Source of the DNA: Nostocales cyanobacterium HT-58-2
GTDB lineage: Bacteria > Cyanobacteriota > Cyanobacteriia > Cyanobacteriales > Nostocaceae
Assembly: GCA_002163975.1 (NCBI GenBank)
Contig: CP019636.1
Location: 1,835,001-1,899,000 of the forward strand
DNA length: 64,000 nt
Reading direction: 5' to 3'
A program made the translations under genes and the position numbers. The notes beneath the pieces are model-generated. The model had not been told where the DNA came from, did not search any database, and saw only the letters and a list, made by a program, of their open reading frames with translations. Positions 1-11,815 of the stretch are shown in pieces. Positions within the stretch are counted from its first letter, which is position 1. Each line of letters starts with the position of its first letter.

Positions 1-1180
<1,180 letters not shown>

Positions 1181-1360
1181 GTCATTTGAGTTTGTCAAGG
1201 CTATGGAAAATTTCTTTTCCAGAATCCTTATTCTTAGTTTTTTTGTCTTTGGGTTTCCCCTTTGACTCAATTTCTTTGACGAGGATATATAATGTTTTTG
1301 GCTTTCAAACTATTGTTTTGTCTTGGTTCGGCGTGTGTTTGTCTTCTTCACACTTTATCT

Positions 1361-1389
1361 AGTCTAGCCCCCTCTCTTTTGCTTGTCAA
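1361..1389 (-). promoter_or_regulatory. sigma70-type promoter of the rRNA operon
   Basis: On the minus strand a perfect -35 box TTGACA (1384-1389) is followed after exactly 17 bases by TAGACT (1361-1366), a good -10 box. It lies about 180 bases upstream of the 16S 5' end, a usual distance for an rRNA leader. The leader between promoter and gene contains a small GGAAAA/TTTTCC hairpin near 1205-1220. The promoter is an inference from sequence; no start site is known. Confidence 0.6.
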
Positions 1390-2351
1390 GGGCTTGCTCA
1401 AACTTTTTTTCTCACCCTTGTTTTTCCCCTAATCTCTCCCCTTTCTGCCCCGCTCTCCTGCTGCTCTGCCCCTATCTGTCTTTCTACTTGGGTCTGTTCC
1501 GCTTTCTATTATGTAGTCAGTAGACCGAAAAGTTTTTAGGAAGTCTTCCAGGATGGAGAACTCAATTCATAGGGTCTACAGGAGCAGACTTTCATAGAGT
1601 AAGCATTCGCGTCTTTTAAACTCAACAGCATTGGTGAGACTCTGATTCTTTCGTCAGTCTGTGTCTATAGTGAAGACTCAAGTTTTGAGTTTTTAGGATG
1701 ACAACCGAACTTTTGCTCGCAAGGTGCACAACTTAGCGAACCACAAACACATCAAAGAATTTCCGTCTCAAGGGCTAGGGATACTAGTATTTGATTTTTG
1801 GTTGGGATTTGAAAAGCCAATTAATTCTCAAGTCGATTGTCTACCTGATTTTTTGGATCACACCAACTGTTGAAGCTTGCTTTCATGATACCAGTGAGCA
1901 CTGTAAACTCTTTGTGCTTTGGATCTGTCAGGTCAACATACTTTTTACCAAAGGAAAAATAGGAAACCTTTTGTTTTTCATCGACAATTCCAGATAGGAG
2001 CCTAATAGAACTCTTGCACGAATATTTTGTGTAGGGGAATGAGAGAGTAAAGCAGCGCAAAAAATCTCAAAATATGCGTTACGGACTTCGTCCTAACACA
2101 TCCTACAAATCTTTTATAGCATTCATGCAAGAGATCTAATCTATTAACCCATGGATAGAGGCTAGTCCTTAATAATATGTAGACACTGGATACAAGCTCA
2201 GATAATTTGGAATTAGTAACAGCTAATTGAGATACAGGTTAGCCTAGACTCTTAAAAAAATATCTCGACATACTGAAAAAAATAGTTTAATAATTTTTGT
2301 AAACTGTAATTTCCAAATCCTTTTTTGTTAATAAATTTTTCCGGCGGTTTT
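1390..2351. other. intergenic region upstream of the rRNA operon, no supported gene
   Basis: About 960 bases between the rRNA promoter and the hydrolase gene. It is AT-rich, with pyrimidine-rich tracts near 1400-1500. A copy of the interspersed gcgttac-type repeat lies at 2075-2108. Weak open frames on both strands (1791-1997 plus and 1821-2060 minus, the latter starting with TTG) lack a ribosome binding site and family resemblance, so I do not call them. Confidence 0.5.
2075..2108. repeat. interspersed tgcgttacgga...ctacaa repeat, degenerate copy
   Basis: The stretch reads tgcgttacgga, then a short spacer, then tcctaacaca and ctacaa. It matches the better-preserved palindromic copy at 55013-55047 base for base over most of its length, with four or five differences. 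Related gtgcgtt...aacgcac inverted repeats occur at 29398-29429, 33190-33215 and 56383-56416. This is a dispersed intergenic repeat family of the sort common in Nostocales. Confidence 0.6.
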
Positions 2352-3071
2352 ATGAATGAAATGATAAAGGAGAATTTTGTGCAACCTATTATTTATGATG
2401 AATCATTTGAGATGATTGTTGAAGATATTGAAGTAGGACCATCACAGGAAGAATATCATCCAGTCAAACTGACAACAAGCCGAGGTTCTATTCATTGTCG
2501 CTACTATCCGGTAGAGGGTGCTGAAAGAGCTGTAATTTGGGTTGGGGGCGTTGGGGGTGGCTGGGATACGCCAGCTCGTGGACTGTACCCATTGCTGTGT
2601 GAAGTTTTGAGGAAAGAACACATAGCTTCTCTACGAGTGCGCTACCGCAACCCAACAGATTTAAAGGAATCCATTTTAGATGTTTTAGCAGGTCTTACAT
2701 ACTTGCAAGACGAGGGAATCAAAGACGTTGCTTTGGTTGGTCACTCCTCTGGAGGTGCAGTAGTCATTCAAGCTGCTGCTCAGTCCCCAGAGGTTCGTAC
2801 TGTTGTCACCCTGGCTACTCAATCATATGGTGTACAGTCTGTAACAGAACTTGCAACGCGCTGCTCCCTACTTCTTCTGCATGGTACATCTGACCAGGTA
2901 CTATCACCTCAATGTTCGCAATATGTTTATCAGCTTGCTCTTGAACCTAAGCGTCTGATTCTGTATCCCAACGCTAGTCATAGTTTGGATGAAGTAGCTG
3001 ATGAAGTTTACCTAGTCATTAGGGATTGGCTTGTTCAACGACTAAATAATCGTACAGCAAGTTTGTCTTAA
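2352..3071 (+). CDS. alpha/beta hydrolase
   Basis: A soluble alpha/beta-hydrolase-fold protein of 230 to 239 residues, probably an esterase or dienelactone-hydrolase-like enzyme; the substrate cannot be told. The nucleophile elbow GHSSGG follows the strand VALV, the acid residue is the Asp of LLLHGTSDQVLSP, and the histidine is in YPNASHSLDE, so the Ser-Asp-His triad is complete. No signal peptide or membrane segment. Starts: ATG 2352 has a weak GGCGG upstream, but GTG 2379 is preceded by AAGGAG at an ideal 6-base spacing (2367-2372) and may be the real start. A frame extends to TTG 2325 without support. It stands alone between the rRNA leader and the trehalose operon. Confidence 0.85.
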   Translation: MNEMIKENFVQPIIYDESFEMIVEDIEVGPSQEEYHPVKLTTSRGSIHCRYYPVEGAERAVIWVGGVGGGWDTPARGLYPLLCEVLRKEHIASLRVRYRNPTDLKESILDVLAGLTYLQDEGIKDVALVGHSSGGAVVIQAAAQSPEVRTVVTLATQSYGVQSVTELATRCSLLLLHGTSDQVLSPQCSQYVYQLALEPKRLILYPNASHSLDEVADEVYLVIRDWLVQRLNNRTASLS

Positions 3072-3911
3072 GCACTTTTATCAGCTTCGATAAAATTTCT
3101 TTTTTTGCAAGTGCCGTTGCAACGGTCGCTAGTCACCAAATATTTACACCCAACGTTTGATCACTGAGGCTTCTAATGAGAACCTAGCGATCATACGATT
3201 AGTTATGGTATCCTTTTAAGGACGTCTATTAATTTATAGGTCACGTTCAGAATAGTACTCGTCGTTCTAGATACGTCAAAAGTTATGGTGCGGTAACAAG
3301 CAACTTGGGTTGTTGCTACCTGAATTGGTTCATCTATGTGTGTGATCGCTGTTCGTGAGTGTGTCTGACAGGGCAAGGTATGTGCTCCACATCATCGCGA
3401 AGCGGGTTCAGTTGTCCAGCCGCACTTTATGTGTTTGCCTTATTGCACAATCATAGGGAAGCCTTTTCTAAAACAAAAGGCTTGGCAATATACGAGCATT
3501 ACCTAGAGAGCACTGCGCTGAGTTTCCATGTTCTAAGTCTACGGTATGCTAAACCAAACGGATACAGCGTGCGCTGAATACACGCTCAAATGATGGTAAT
3601 CACTTACATTATTAATGTTACTGCAGATATCGGGAGACTAAGAACAGAGACTACAATGATCATATATTGCAACTATGAGCTTTTTGTGATTTGAATCTAG
3701 TAATAATCTACAGTACTTACTTAGATTATCATGTTACAATGAATTCTTTTCCTTCTAAAGACGTATGCCTAATATTGCATAATTCTACCTACTTTATTCC
3801 TTAACATCCTTCTAGAGGTAGGCTCGGAAAAAATCATTTGTAGAGAATAATGAACAGTGCTGCGCCACAAAATCTCTTCTAAAAAATTAAAGTTTAAATA
3901 GCGATTTATTT
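3072..3911. other. 840-base intergenic region before the trehalose operon
   Basis: No gene is supported. A 72-codon frame at 3359-3577 has an unlikely composition and no ribosome binding site. The last 150 bases before glgX are AT-rich and probably hold the operon promoter, but no clear -35/-10 pair stands out. Confidence 0.4.
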
Positions 3912-6038
3912 ATGTACTTAGCACTCTGGCCCGGAAACGTTTATCCCCTAGGGGCAACTTGGGATGGCAAAGGCACAAACTTCGCCTTGTTTTCAGAAAA
4001 CGCAACAGGTGTTGAGCTTTGTTTATTTGATAGAAATAATCAAGAAACACGCTTGACCCTGACTGAAGTCAGCAACTTCGTTTGGCACGGCTATGTACCA
4101 GGAGTGGGACCAGGACAACGTTACGGGTATAGAGTCCATGGTCCTTATGCACCAAATGAAGGACATCGTTTCAACCCTAACAAACTACTGATTGACCCAT
4201 ATGCAAAGGCGATCGATGGTGAGATTGGTAATGGTCCAGAACTCTTTGGCTACTCTTGGGATTCGCCTGAAGAAGATTTATCTTTCTCGGAACTAGATAG
4301 CGTCCATTTGATGCCAAAATCTGTTGTTGTTGATCAGTCTTTTGATTGGGAAGGCGATCAGCTGCTACGAACTCCATGGCACGAAACCGTTATTTATGAA
4401 ACCCACGTCAAGGGTTTTACCAAATTACATCCAGATATTCCAGAAGAACTGCGCGGTACTTATGCTGGGTTGGCACATCCAGCCGCAATTGAACATCTTC
4501 AAAGACTGGGGATTACAGCAGTTGAATTGATGCCAGTACATCACTTTCTATCTCAACCAGGACATCTAATTGACAAAGGGCTGAGGAATTATTGGGGTTA
4601 TGACTCTGTCAACTATTTTGCTCCCTACTCCGGTTACAGTTCAAGCGGTACTTTAGGTGAACAAGTCACCGAATTCAAGGAGATGGTTAAGGCATTGCAT
4701 CGTGCCGGAATTGAGGTCATTCTAGATGTTGTCTATAACCACACGGGAGAAGGAAACCATTTAGGTCCCACCTTATCTCTGCGAGGTATTGACAATGTCG
4801 TTTACTACCGCTTGGTTGATGATAGTCCTCGCTACTACATGGATTACACAGGTTGCGGTAATTCTCTTTACGTGCGCCAACCGCAAGTTTTGAAATTAAT
4901 CATGGATAGTCTGCGGTATTGGGTCACAGAAATGCACATTGATGGCTTTCGCTTTGACCTAGCTTCGGCTTTGGCGCGTGAGTTATATGAAGTGAACAGT
5001 CTTGCTGCTTTCTTTGATATCATTCACCAAGACCCGATACTCGCAGACGTCAAACTCATAGCTGAACCTTGGGATTTGGGAGAAGGCGGTTATCAAGTTG
5101 GTCAATTTCCTGTTTTGTGGTCTGAGTGGAATGGTAAGTATCGCGATACAGTGCGAGACTTCTGGCGTGGTATTGATGAAAGTTTGGGTCAATTTGCTTA
5201 CCGTGTGACTGGTAGCCCCGATCTATATGCGCTCAATGGACGACGACCTAATGCAAGTGTCAATTTCATTACAGCACATGATGGCTTCACCTTGACTGAC
5301 CTTGTAAGCTACAACGACAAACACAACGAGGCAAACGGGGAAGACAACCGGGATGGGGAAAGTCACAACCGTTCTTGGAACTGTGGGGCAGAAGGTGAAA
5401 CAGACGAGCCAGAAGTGCTACAACTACGGGAACAACAACAGCGGAACTTCTTAACAACTTTAATGCTTTCCCAAGGTATTCCAATGTTGTTAAGTGGTGA
5501 TGAAATTGGTTGTACTCAACATGGCAACAACAATGCTTACTGCCAAGACAATGAGATTTCTTGGCGTCACTGGGACTTGGAAAAGAAAAATGAGGATTTG
5601 GTGAATTTTACCCGTGAGCTGATCTACTTCCGTCACCAGCATCCAGTATTTCGGCGGCGTAAGTGGTTTCAAGGCAGACCTATCCACGGAAAGAGCATCA
5701 GCGATATCGCATGGTTCAACCCAGATGGTAGTGAGATGACTCAGGAACAATGGGAAATTGGTTACGCTAAGTCGATCGCAATGTTCTTAGATGGTGGACA
5801 ACTTCCTAGTGTTGGTCCTAAAGGCGAGCGCATTAGCGATGAGAGTTTTCTTGTACTCTTTAACGCCCACTACGAAACTATTGAGTTTTTCTTACCAGAA
5901 GCAATGCAGCATAGAGAGTGGTCTGTTGTCATTGACACTAAAGAACCTCGCTTTATCACAGAGGAAAAAATTTACACCGACACCCAAGCCGTGCCAGTTG
6001 TGGCACGTTCAATGGTAGTCCTACGCCGTCTCGGTTAA
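3912..6038 (+). CDS. glgX: glycogen debranching enzyme GlgX/TreX (isoamylase type)
   Basis: Hydrolyses alpha-1,6 branches in glycogen, releasing linear malto-oligosaccharides. The 708 residues match the family length. An N-terminal CBM48/isoamylase domain (about residues 8-110: [20 protein letters not shown]) precedes a GH13 barrel with region [12 protein letters not shown], region [11 protein letters not shown] (nucleophile Asp349), region [10 protein letters not shown] (acid/base Glu385) and region IV TAHDGF (Asp457). First gene of glgX-treZ-treY, 100 bases before treZ. The neighbourhood says that its products feed trehalose synthesis, so TreX is as fitting a name as GlgX. The start at ATG 3912 gives a normal N terminus; no strong Shine-Dalgarno is visible. 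Confidence 0.95.
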   Translation: MYLALWPGNVYPLGATWDGKGTNFALFSENATGVELCLFDRNNQETRLTLTEVSNFVWHGYVPGVGPGQRYGYRVHGPYAPNEGHRFNPNKLLIDPYAKAIDGEIGNGPELFGYSWDSPEEDLSFSELDSVHLMPKSVVVDQSFDWEGDQLLRTPWHETVIYETHVKGFTKLHPDIPEELRGTYAGLAHPAAIEHLQRLGITAVELMPVHHFLSQPGHLIDKGLRNYWGYDSVNYFAPYSGYSSSGTLGEQVTEFKEMVKALHRAGIEVILDVVYNHTGEGNHLGPTLSLRGIDNVVYYRLVDDSPRYYMDYTGCGNSLYVRQPQVLKLIMDSLRYWVTEMHIDGFRFDLASALARELYEVNSLAAFFDIIHQDPILADVKLIAEPWDLGEGGYQVGQFPVLWSEWNGKYRDTVRDFWRGIDESLGQFAYRVTGSPDLYALNGRRPNASVNFITAHDGFTLTDLVSYNDKHNEANGEDNRDGESHNRSWNCGAEGETDEPEVLQLREQQQRNFLTTLMLSQGIPMLLSGDEIGCTQHGNNNAYCQDNEISWRHWDLEKKNEDLVNFTRELIYFRHQHPVFRRRKWFQGRPIHGKSISDIAWFNPDGSEMTQEQWEIGYAKSIAMFLDGGQLPSVGPKGERISDESFLVLFNAHYETIEFFLPEAMQHREWSVVIDTKEPRFITEEKIYTDTQAVPVVARSMVVLRRLG

Positions 6039-6138
6039 ACAACCAGACGAGGAAGATAAAAAAGCAAAAGAACAACATCTCTATCTCTTTCTCATCTGTT
6101 TTACTTAGCACTCTTTATTCAGCACTTAATTACTCTGT

Positions 6139-7995
6139 ATGAAAATTGGCGCTCATTATTTAGGTAACGGTCATTGTGAATTTAGAGTTTGGGCACCGAG
6201 TGCAGAAGCAGTGGCAGTCAAAATAGTCTCGCCACAGGAGCGCATACTCCCGATGGAGCAGGATAAGACTGAAGGATATTGGCACATCAGTGCTGATGAG
6301 ATTCAACCAGGAACGCTCTATTTCTACCAATTAAACAATGGTGAGTCTAGACCTGATCCAGCTTCAAGTCTCCAGCCTTTGGGTGTACACGGTCCTTCGC
6401 AGGTTATTGATCCCAGCTTTGTCTGGAATGACAGCAATTGGTCTGGCGTTGCTTTAGAAAGCATGATTATCTACGAATTGCACGTTGGAACTTTCACCCC
6501 GGAAGGTACCTTTGAGGCAATTATTCCCCGACTCAAGGATTTACAAGAGCTAGGGGTGAATGCAATCGAAATCATGCCAATTGCTCAGTTTCCGGGTGAT
6601 GAACCCACCGATGGTGGCTTTGCTTACCGCAATTGGGGCTACGATGGGGTTTATCCGTTTGCAGTCCAAAACTCCTATGGTGGTCCTGAAGGATTGAAGC
6701 GGTTGGTTGACGCCGCTCATCAAGAGGGAATTGCGGTCGTTCTCGATGTGGTTTATAACCACTTTGGTCCAGAAGGCAATTACATGAGCCACTTTGGTCC
6801 CTACTTTACAGAGACTTATCGCACTCCTTGGGGCAGTGCAATGAACTTTGATGATGCTCACAGCCATGATGTGCGTAACTATTTTATTCAAAATGCTTTG
6901 TACTGGCTGCGGGACTATCACATCGATGCACTACGCCTAGATGCGGTTCACGCAATCTATGATTTGGGCGCTAAACACTTTTTAGAAGAACTGGCAGAAA
7001 ATGTTGCAGATTTGTCAACACAACAGGATCGAAAACTTTATCTCATTGCAGAAAGCGATTTAAATGACCCCCGAGTGGTTCGTCCTGTGGAATCAGGGGG
7101 ATATGGAATTGACGCGCAATGGAGCGATGACTTCCATCATGCGCTACATACGTTGCTGACACAAGAGCAAATCGGGTATTACGAGGATTTTGGCAAGTGT
7201 GAACACCTGGCAAAAGCCTACCAGGACACGTTTGTGTATGACTGGAAGTATTCACCGCATCGTCGGCGCTTTCATGGGAATTCTCCGAGTGATCGCCCCT
7301 TGGATCAATTTGTTATTTGCATTCAAAATCATGACCAAGTTGGCAATAGAATGCTGGGTGAGCGATTATCTCATCTCGTCTCTTTTGAAGCTCTAAAATT
7401 AGCTGCGGGTGCTGTTTTACTCTCCCCTTACATTCCCCTTTTATTTATGGGTGAAGAGTATGGTGAAGAAGCACCTTTTCTTTACTTTGTTAGTCATGAT
7501 GACCCTGATTTAATTAGAGCAGTCAGACAAGGACGAAAACAAGAGTTTGCTGCCTTTCATGATTTAGGAGAACCACCAGATCCAGAATCTTCTGAAACCT
7601 TTCTCCAGTGCAAGTTAAATTGGGAAAAACGCAAAGAAGGGAAACACCAAGTTCTCTGGTCGTTATATCAACACCTGATTCAATTGCGAAACACAATTCC
7701 AGCTTTAGTGAAGCGCGATCGCAAAAATATAGAAGTTGGCTTTCTTGAAGCTGAAAAAATTGTCTGGTGGCGCAGATGGAGTGAGGACAACCAAGTTCTT
7801 TGTCTGATGAACTTTAATCAAAATGAGGTCACTTTCAGTCCTGCTATATCAGGAAATGCTTGGAGAAAAATTTTAGATTCTGCCGATAAAAAGTGGCAAG
7901 GTGCTGGTTCACTTTTACTAGAAAACTTGAGCAATACACAAGAACTAACCATGTGCTCTCAGAGTTTCACTCTTTATGAAAGAACTGGACATTAA
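6139..7995 (+). CDS. treZ: malto-oligosyltrehalose trehalohydrolase TreZ
   Basis: Second enzyme of the TreY-TreZ route: cleaves the alpha-1,4 bond next to the terminal trehalose unit of maltooligosyl-trehalose, releasing trehalose. 618 residues, normal for the family. An N-terminal CBM48-like sandwich (CEFRVWAPSAEAVAVK) precedes a GH13 barrel: DVVYNHFGPEGN, LRLDAVHAI (nucleophile Asp268), LIAESDLN (Glu305) and QNHDQVGNR (Asp399). The DPR after AESDLN and the QNHDQ box are TreZ hallmarks that separate it from branching enzymes. It lies 100 bases after glgX and 90 bases before treY on the same strand. Confidence 0.96.
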   Translation: MKIGAHYLGNGHCEFRVWAPSAEAVAVKIVSPQERILPMEQDKTEGYWHISADEIQPGTLYFYQLNNGESRPDPASSLQPLGVHGPSQVIDPSFVWNDSNWSGVALESMIIYELHVGTFTPEGTFEAIIPRLKDLQELGVNAIEIMPIAQFPGDEPTDGGFAYRNWGYDGVYPFAVQNSYGGPEGLKRLVDAAHQEGIAVVLDVVYNHFGPEGNYMSHFGPYFTETYRTPWGSAMNFDDAHSHDVRNYFIQNALYWLRDYHIDALRLDAVHAIYDLGAKHFLEELAENVADLSTQQDRKLYLIAESDLNDPRVVRPVESGGYGIDAQWSDDFHHALHTLLTQEQIGYYEDFGKCEHLAKAYQDTFVYDWKYSPHRRRFHGNSPSDRPLDQFVICIQNHDQVGNRMLGERLSHLVSFEALKLAAGAVLLSPYIPLLFMGEEYGEEAPFLYFVSHDDPDLIRAVRQGRKQEFAAFHDLGEPPDPESSETFLQCKLNWEKRKEGKHQVLWSLYQHLIQLRNTIPALVKRDRKNIEVGFLEAEKIVWWRRWSEDNQVLCLMNFNQNEVTFSPAISGNAWRKILDSADKKWQGAGSLLLENLSNTQELTMCSQSFTLYERTGH

Positions 7996-8085
7996 TCAGT
8001 GAAAAATTCACAGTTATCAGGAAATATCAAAAAGAGTGCTGATAACTTTTCACCCATATTTTATGATTAATAACTGGTACATAAC

Positions 8086-10878
8086 ATGAAAATTCCAACA
8101 GCTACTTATCGAATTCAGTTCAATTCTAATTTTGGTTTTGATGCAGCAAAAAAAATTACAAACTATCTAGTAGATTTGGGAATTTCTGACCTTTATGCAT
8201 CTCCTGTTTTCAAAGCAAGAGCCGGAAGTTCCCACGGATATGATGTCGTTGACCCTACTCAATTAAATCCAGAATTAGGAACTCAGGAAGCTTTTGAAAG
8301 TTTAGTTGAGGAATTGCAACAGTGCAACCTAGGTTGGGTACAGGATATTGTCCCCAATCACATGGCTTATGACAGCCAAAATCATTATCTAATGAATGTC
8401 CTTGAAAATGGTCTTGATTCAACCTATATTGATTACTTTGATATCGCCTGGAATTCCCCTTTTGCTAGTAATAATGAACCCATTTTAGCTCCATTGTTAG
8501 GTAATTTTTTTGCAACTAGCCTAGAAAATGGTGAAATTCAACTGAAGTATGAGGAGAGTGGGCTAAATGTTAATTATTACAACTTAAAACTGCCTATCAA
8601 ACTAGAATCCTATGGTAAGTTTTTGACTCAACATTTAGGGAAACTAGCCAAAGTTTTAGGAAGAAAGCATCCAATCTTTGTCAGGTTACTTGGTATCTTG
8701 TACATGGTAAAAAATCTTCCTTCAGAGGCAACATCCCAACAAAGGCAAGACCAAGGTGCTTTTGTAAAAGGTCTTCTTTGGGAACTTTATACAGATAATG
8801 AAGATGTAAGAACATTTATTGATGAGAATTTACAACTTTTTAATGGGGAACCAGGAAAACCAGAAAGTTTTAATCTTTTAGAGAGTTTACTTTCTGAACA
8901 ATTCTTCCGCCTCTGTTCTTGGAAAGTCGGGGCTGAAGAGATGAATTATAGAAGATTTTTCACCGTTAACGAATTGATATCGGTTAAGGTTGAAGACCTA
9001 AAGGTTTTTAAAAATACCCATGATTTGATTTGCAAGCTGGTAAACGAAGGAAAGTTTACAGGCTTACGAATTGACCATATTGATGGACTTTATGATCCGA
9101 CTCAATATTTAGAGAGGCTAAGAGAAAAAACTGGCGATACATACATCACCGTTGAAAAAATTTTGCAGCCAGGAGAGGAATTACCTAATAATTGGTCAGT
9201 TCAGGGCACATCTGGCTACGATTACTTAAATTATCTTAATGGAATTTTTTGTAAGATAGAAAACGAAGAGAATTTTACTCAAATTTACTCTGAATTTACA
9301 GGTCTGACAACATCATTTGCGCAAATTGTTCCAGATAAAAAACACCTAATCATAGAGAGAAATTTAGCAGGTGATATTGATAACCTAGTTTTTCTCTTAA
9401 AGACAATCGCTGGTAATTATCGGTATGGAAGTGACTTTACAATCAATGGTTTGAAACGAGCCTTGGCAGAAGTTCTTAGTCGCTTTCCTATTTACCGAAC
9501 TTATATCAATCAAGAGGGGATAAACGAGAGCGATCGCGCCTATATCCAGGAAGTCATTGAGGCTACCAAACCTCACACACCATTCTTGAACAATGAATTG
9601 AACTTTATTGAAAAATTGCTGTTGCTGGAATATGATGATTTTCTCACTCAAGCTGAGAAAGACCAGTGGCTCTACTTTGTGATGAGAGTACAACAGTACA
9701 CGGGACCATTGATGGCAAAAGGAGTTGAAGATACTGCTTTGTACGTCTATAATCGCTTCATTTCCTTAAACGAAGTTGGAGGCGAACCTGGTCAATTTGG
9801 CATTAGTATTTCAGAGTTTAATGAATTTAATCAAAAACGTCAGGCTCGTTGGCCTCATGCAATGAGTGCTACTTCAACTCATGATACCAAACGGGGTGAA
9901 GATGTCAGAGCCAGGCTAAATGTTCTCTCAGAAATTCCTGAAGAATGGCAACAACAAGTTCGTACCTGGAGCAAAATCAATCATTCCCATAAAAAGACCG
10001 TCAAGCGTTTTAGTATGCCTGATAGGAATGATGAATATCTTTTTTACCAGACACTTGTAGGGGCTTTTCCCTTTTTTGAACATGAGTATGCAGACTGTGT
10101 TGAACGCGTAAAAGAGTATGTGCTCAAAGCCATTAGAGAAGCAAAAGTTTACACAGCTTGGCTAAGACAAAATAGCACTTATGAAGATGCATTCATAGAT
10201 TTTGTCAAAGCTGTTCTAGAACTTTCTGATAGCAATCCTTTTTTAAAAGAATTTATTCCTTTTCAACAACGAATTGCTTACTACGGCATTTTCAACTCTC
10301 TGTCTCAAGTTTTGCTGAAAGTTACCTCTCCTGGAATCCCAGACTTCTACCAAGGAACTGAATTGTGGGATTTTAGTTTGGTTGATCCTGATAATCGCCG
10401 TCCGGTTGACTTTGAAACTCGACAGTCCTGCCTTAAAACAATCAAGGAACAAGCCAAGACAGATATTCTCAAGCTTATAGATGAATTACTGGCAACTAAA
10501 GAAGATGCCAGAATCAAGCTGTTCCTCACTGTTCAAGCTTTAAAAGCAAGAACAGAGAGTTTAGAAGTCTTCCGTGAAGGTAACTACTTGCCTTTGGAGG
10601 TGAGTGGAAAGTTTAAAGAACACATCATTGCTTTTGCAAGAAGTCAAGGTAATAAAACAATTGTTACCATAGCTCCTCGCTTTTTCACCAGTTTGATTCA
10701 ACCTGGAGAGTATCCATTGGGACAACAAATTTGGAATGACACTTGCCTAAAGCTACCCACACAAGCATCTTCAGTGTGGAAAGATGCGATTACTGAGCAA
10801 CCAGTTCAAGCTAATGGCACTGTGTTCATTGGTGAAGCACTGAAACACTTCCCTGTTGCTTTGTTAGTTAGCCAATAG
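8086..10878 (+). CDS. treY: malto-oligosyltrehalose synthase TreY
   Basis: Isomerises the reducing-end alpha-1,4 bond of malto-oligosaccharides to an alpha,alpha-1,1 bond, making maltooligosyl-trehalose for TreZ. 930 residues, typical of GH13_26. The N terminus PTATYRIQFNSNFGF is characteristic. Catalytic motifs: DIVPNHMAY, GLRIDHIDGL (nucleophile Asp330), VEKIL (Glu357) and TSTHDTKRGEDVRAR (Asp600). The C-terminal PDFYQGTELWDFSLVDPDNR is also diagnostic. Last gene of the operon, followed by a strong terminator. Trehalose is a desiccation and osmotic-stress protectant in cyanobacteria, so stress-linked regulation is likely, though no regulator is encoded beside it. Confidence 0.97.
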   Translation: MKIPTATYRIQFNSNFGFDAAKKITNYLVDLGISDLYASPVFKARAGSSHGYDVVDPTQLNPELGTQEAFESLVEELQQCNLGWVQDIVPNHMAYDSQNHYLMNVLENGLDSTYIDYFDIAWNSPFASNNEPILAPLLGNFFATSLENGEIQLKYEESGLNVNYYNLKLPIKLESYGKFLTQHLGKLAKVLGRKHPIFVRLLGILYMVKNLPSEATSQQRQDQGAFVKGLLWELYTDNEDVRTFIDENLQLFNGEPGKPESFNLLESLLSEQFFRLCSWKVGAEEMNYRRFFTVNELISVKVEDLKVFKNTHDLICKLVNEGKFTGLRIDHIDGLYDPTQYLERLREKTGDTYITVEKILQPGEELPNNWSVQGTSGYDYLNYLNGIFCKIENEENFTQIYSEFTGLTTSFAQIVPDKKHLIIERNLAGDIDNLVFLLKTIAGNYRYGSDFTINGLKRALAEVLSRFPIYRTYINQEGINESDRAYIQEVIEATKPHTPFLNNELNFIEKLLLLEYDDFLTQAEKDQWLYFVMRVQQYTGPLMAKGVEDTALYVYNRFISLNEVGGEPGQFGISISEFNEFNQKRQARWPHAMSATSTHDTKRGEDVRARLNVLSEIPEEWQQQVRTWSKINHSHKKTVKRFSMPDRNDEYLFYQTLVGAFPFFEHEYADCVERVKEYVLKAIREAKVYTAWLRQNSTYEDAFIDFVKAVLELSDSNPFLKEFIPFQQRIAYYGIFNSLSQVLLKVTSPGIPDFYQGTELWDFSLVDPDNRRPVDFETRQSCLKTIKEQAKTDILKLIDELLATKEDARIKLFLTVQALKARTESLEVFREGNYLPLEVSGKFKEHIIAFARSQGNKTIVTIAPRFFTSLIQPGEYPLGQQIWNDTCLKLPTQASSVWKDAITEQPVQANGTVFIGEALKHFPVALLVSQ

Positions 10879-10925
10879 ATCTCTTGCACAAATGTAAAAC
10901 CTACCTTCAACTTAACTGACTAGTC

Positions 10926-10955
10926 AACCCGGTTTTGTAAGAAACCGGGTTTTTT
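10926..10955 (+). terminator. rho-independent terminator after treY
   Basis: A perfect 10-bp stem AACCCGGTTT / AAACCGGGTT with a 6-base loop, followed by TTTT, 48 bases after the treY stop. The same aacccggttt stem is reused at 16239-16266. Confidence 0.85.
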
Positions 10956-11110
10956 ATATGTTGAACTTCTAAGACTGCAACACTAGCACAAAGCTGAAGC
11001 GAGTAACCTAAAACCTTTATCTTTATCAGCACAGTTTAAAACGTTATCGGAAATTGTGGTTATTAAGTATGTAGTTAAAAAAATATTCAGAATTATGGGG
11101 GAACCAACCC

Positions 11111-11815
11111 ATGACTAACTCTGTTATCAATCCAATTGAGCGTCCTGCAGTGACGCAACAATTGTCTGAAAACTTTATTCTCACAACTCTGGATGACCTC
11201 TATAACTGGGCAAAAATGTCCAGTTTGTATCCGATGATGTTTGGCACAGCCTGCTGTTTCATGGAGTTTATGGCTGCCTATGCTTCTCGCTTTGACATGG
11301 AGCGATATGGCATGATTCCCCGTGCTACTCCCCGACAGGCAGACTTGATGATTACCGCAGGTACAATCACGATGAAGTACGCTCCCAATTTGGTGCGACT
11401 TTACGAGCAAATGCCAGAACCCAAGTATGTTATCGCTATGGGAGCTTGCACAATTACGGGCGGGATGTTTAGTGTAGATTCTCCAACAACTGTTCGTGGT
11501 GTGGATAAGTTAATTCCAGTTGATGTGTACATACCGGGATGTCCCCCTCGACCTGAGGCAGTCATCGATGCGATTATTAAATTGCGTAAGAAAATTGCCA
11601 ATCAAAGCATCCAGGAACTGCCTCAACTCCAACAAACTCACCGCTACTGCAGCATCACACACAAGATGAAGGTGGTGCCTCCCATTCATAATGGAAAATA
11701 CCTGAAAAGCCCCACACGGGAAGCTCCATCCGAGGAAATTGCTGAAGCCACAGGATTGCCTTTACCGTTGGCGCTTAAACAGCAGAAAACTGATTTATCA
11801 ACTCCAGACTCATAG
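11111..11815 (+). CDS. ndhK: NAD(P)H-quinone oxidoreductase subunit K, stand-alone paralogue
   Basis: Subunit K (PsbG/NuoB family) of the thylakoid NDH-1 complex, which carries the terminal N2 [4Fe-4S] cluster handing electrons to plastoquinone. 234 residues. The four cluster cysteines are present: Cys48-Cys49 (GTACC), Cys113 (MGACTITGG) and Cys144 (PGCPPRPE). Two features suggest a second copy rather than the main ndhK. It is not followed by ndhJ or preceded by ndhC, as the usual cyanobacterial ndhC-K-J operon would be. The segment [31 protein letters not shown] also differs from the usual SSLWPLLFGTACCFIEF type. The last 60 residues are variable. RBS: GGGGGA near 11096. Confidence 0.9.
   Translation: MTNSVINPIERPAVTQQLSENFILTTLDDLYNWAKMSSLYPMMFGTACCFMEFMAAYASRFDMERYGMIPRATPRQADLMITAGTITMKYAPNLVRLYEQMPEPKYVIAMGACTITGGMFSVDSPTTVRGVDKLIPVDVYIPGCPPRPEAVIDAIIKLRKKIANQSIQELPQLQQTHRYCSITHKMKVVPPIHNGKYLKSPTREAPSEEIAEATGLPLPLALKQQKTDLSTPDS

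Noticed and set aside
1791..2060. Overlapping frames of 68 and 79 codons on opposite strands upstream of the hydrolase
   Set aside because: No ribosome binding site; the minus frame begins at TTG. The minus product has a semi-natural tail (VSYFSFGKKYVDLTDPKHKE), but I could not support it as a gene.
3359..3577. 72-codon plus-strand frame
   Set aside because: Odd composition, no RBS, no family resemblance, in a region with no other coding signal.
9397..9693. 98-codon minus frame inside treY
   Set aside because: Shadow of the treY coding sequence; low-complexity and hydrophobic residue runs not typical of a real protein.
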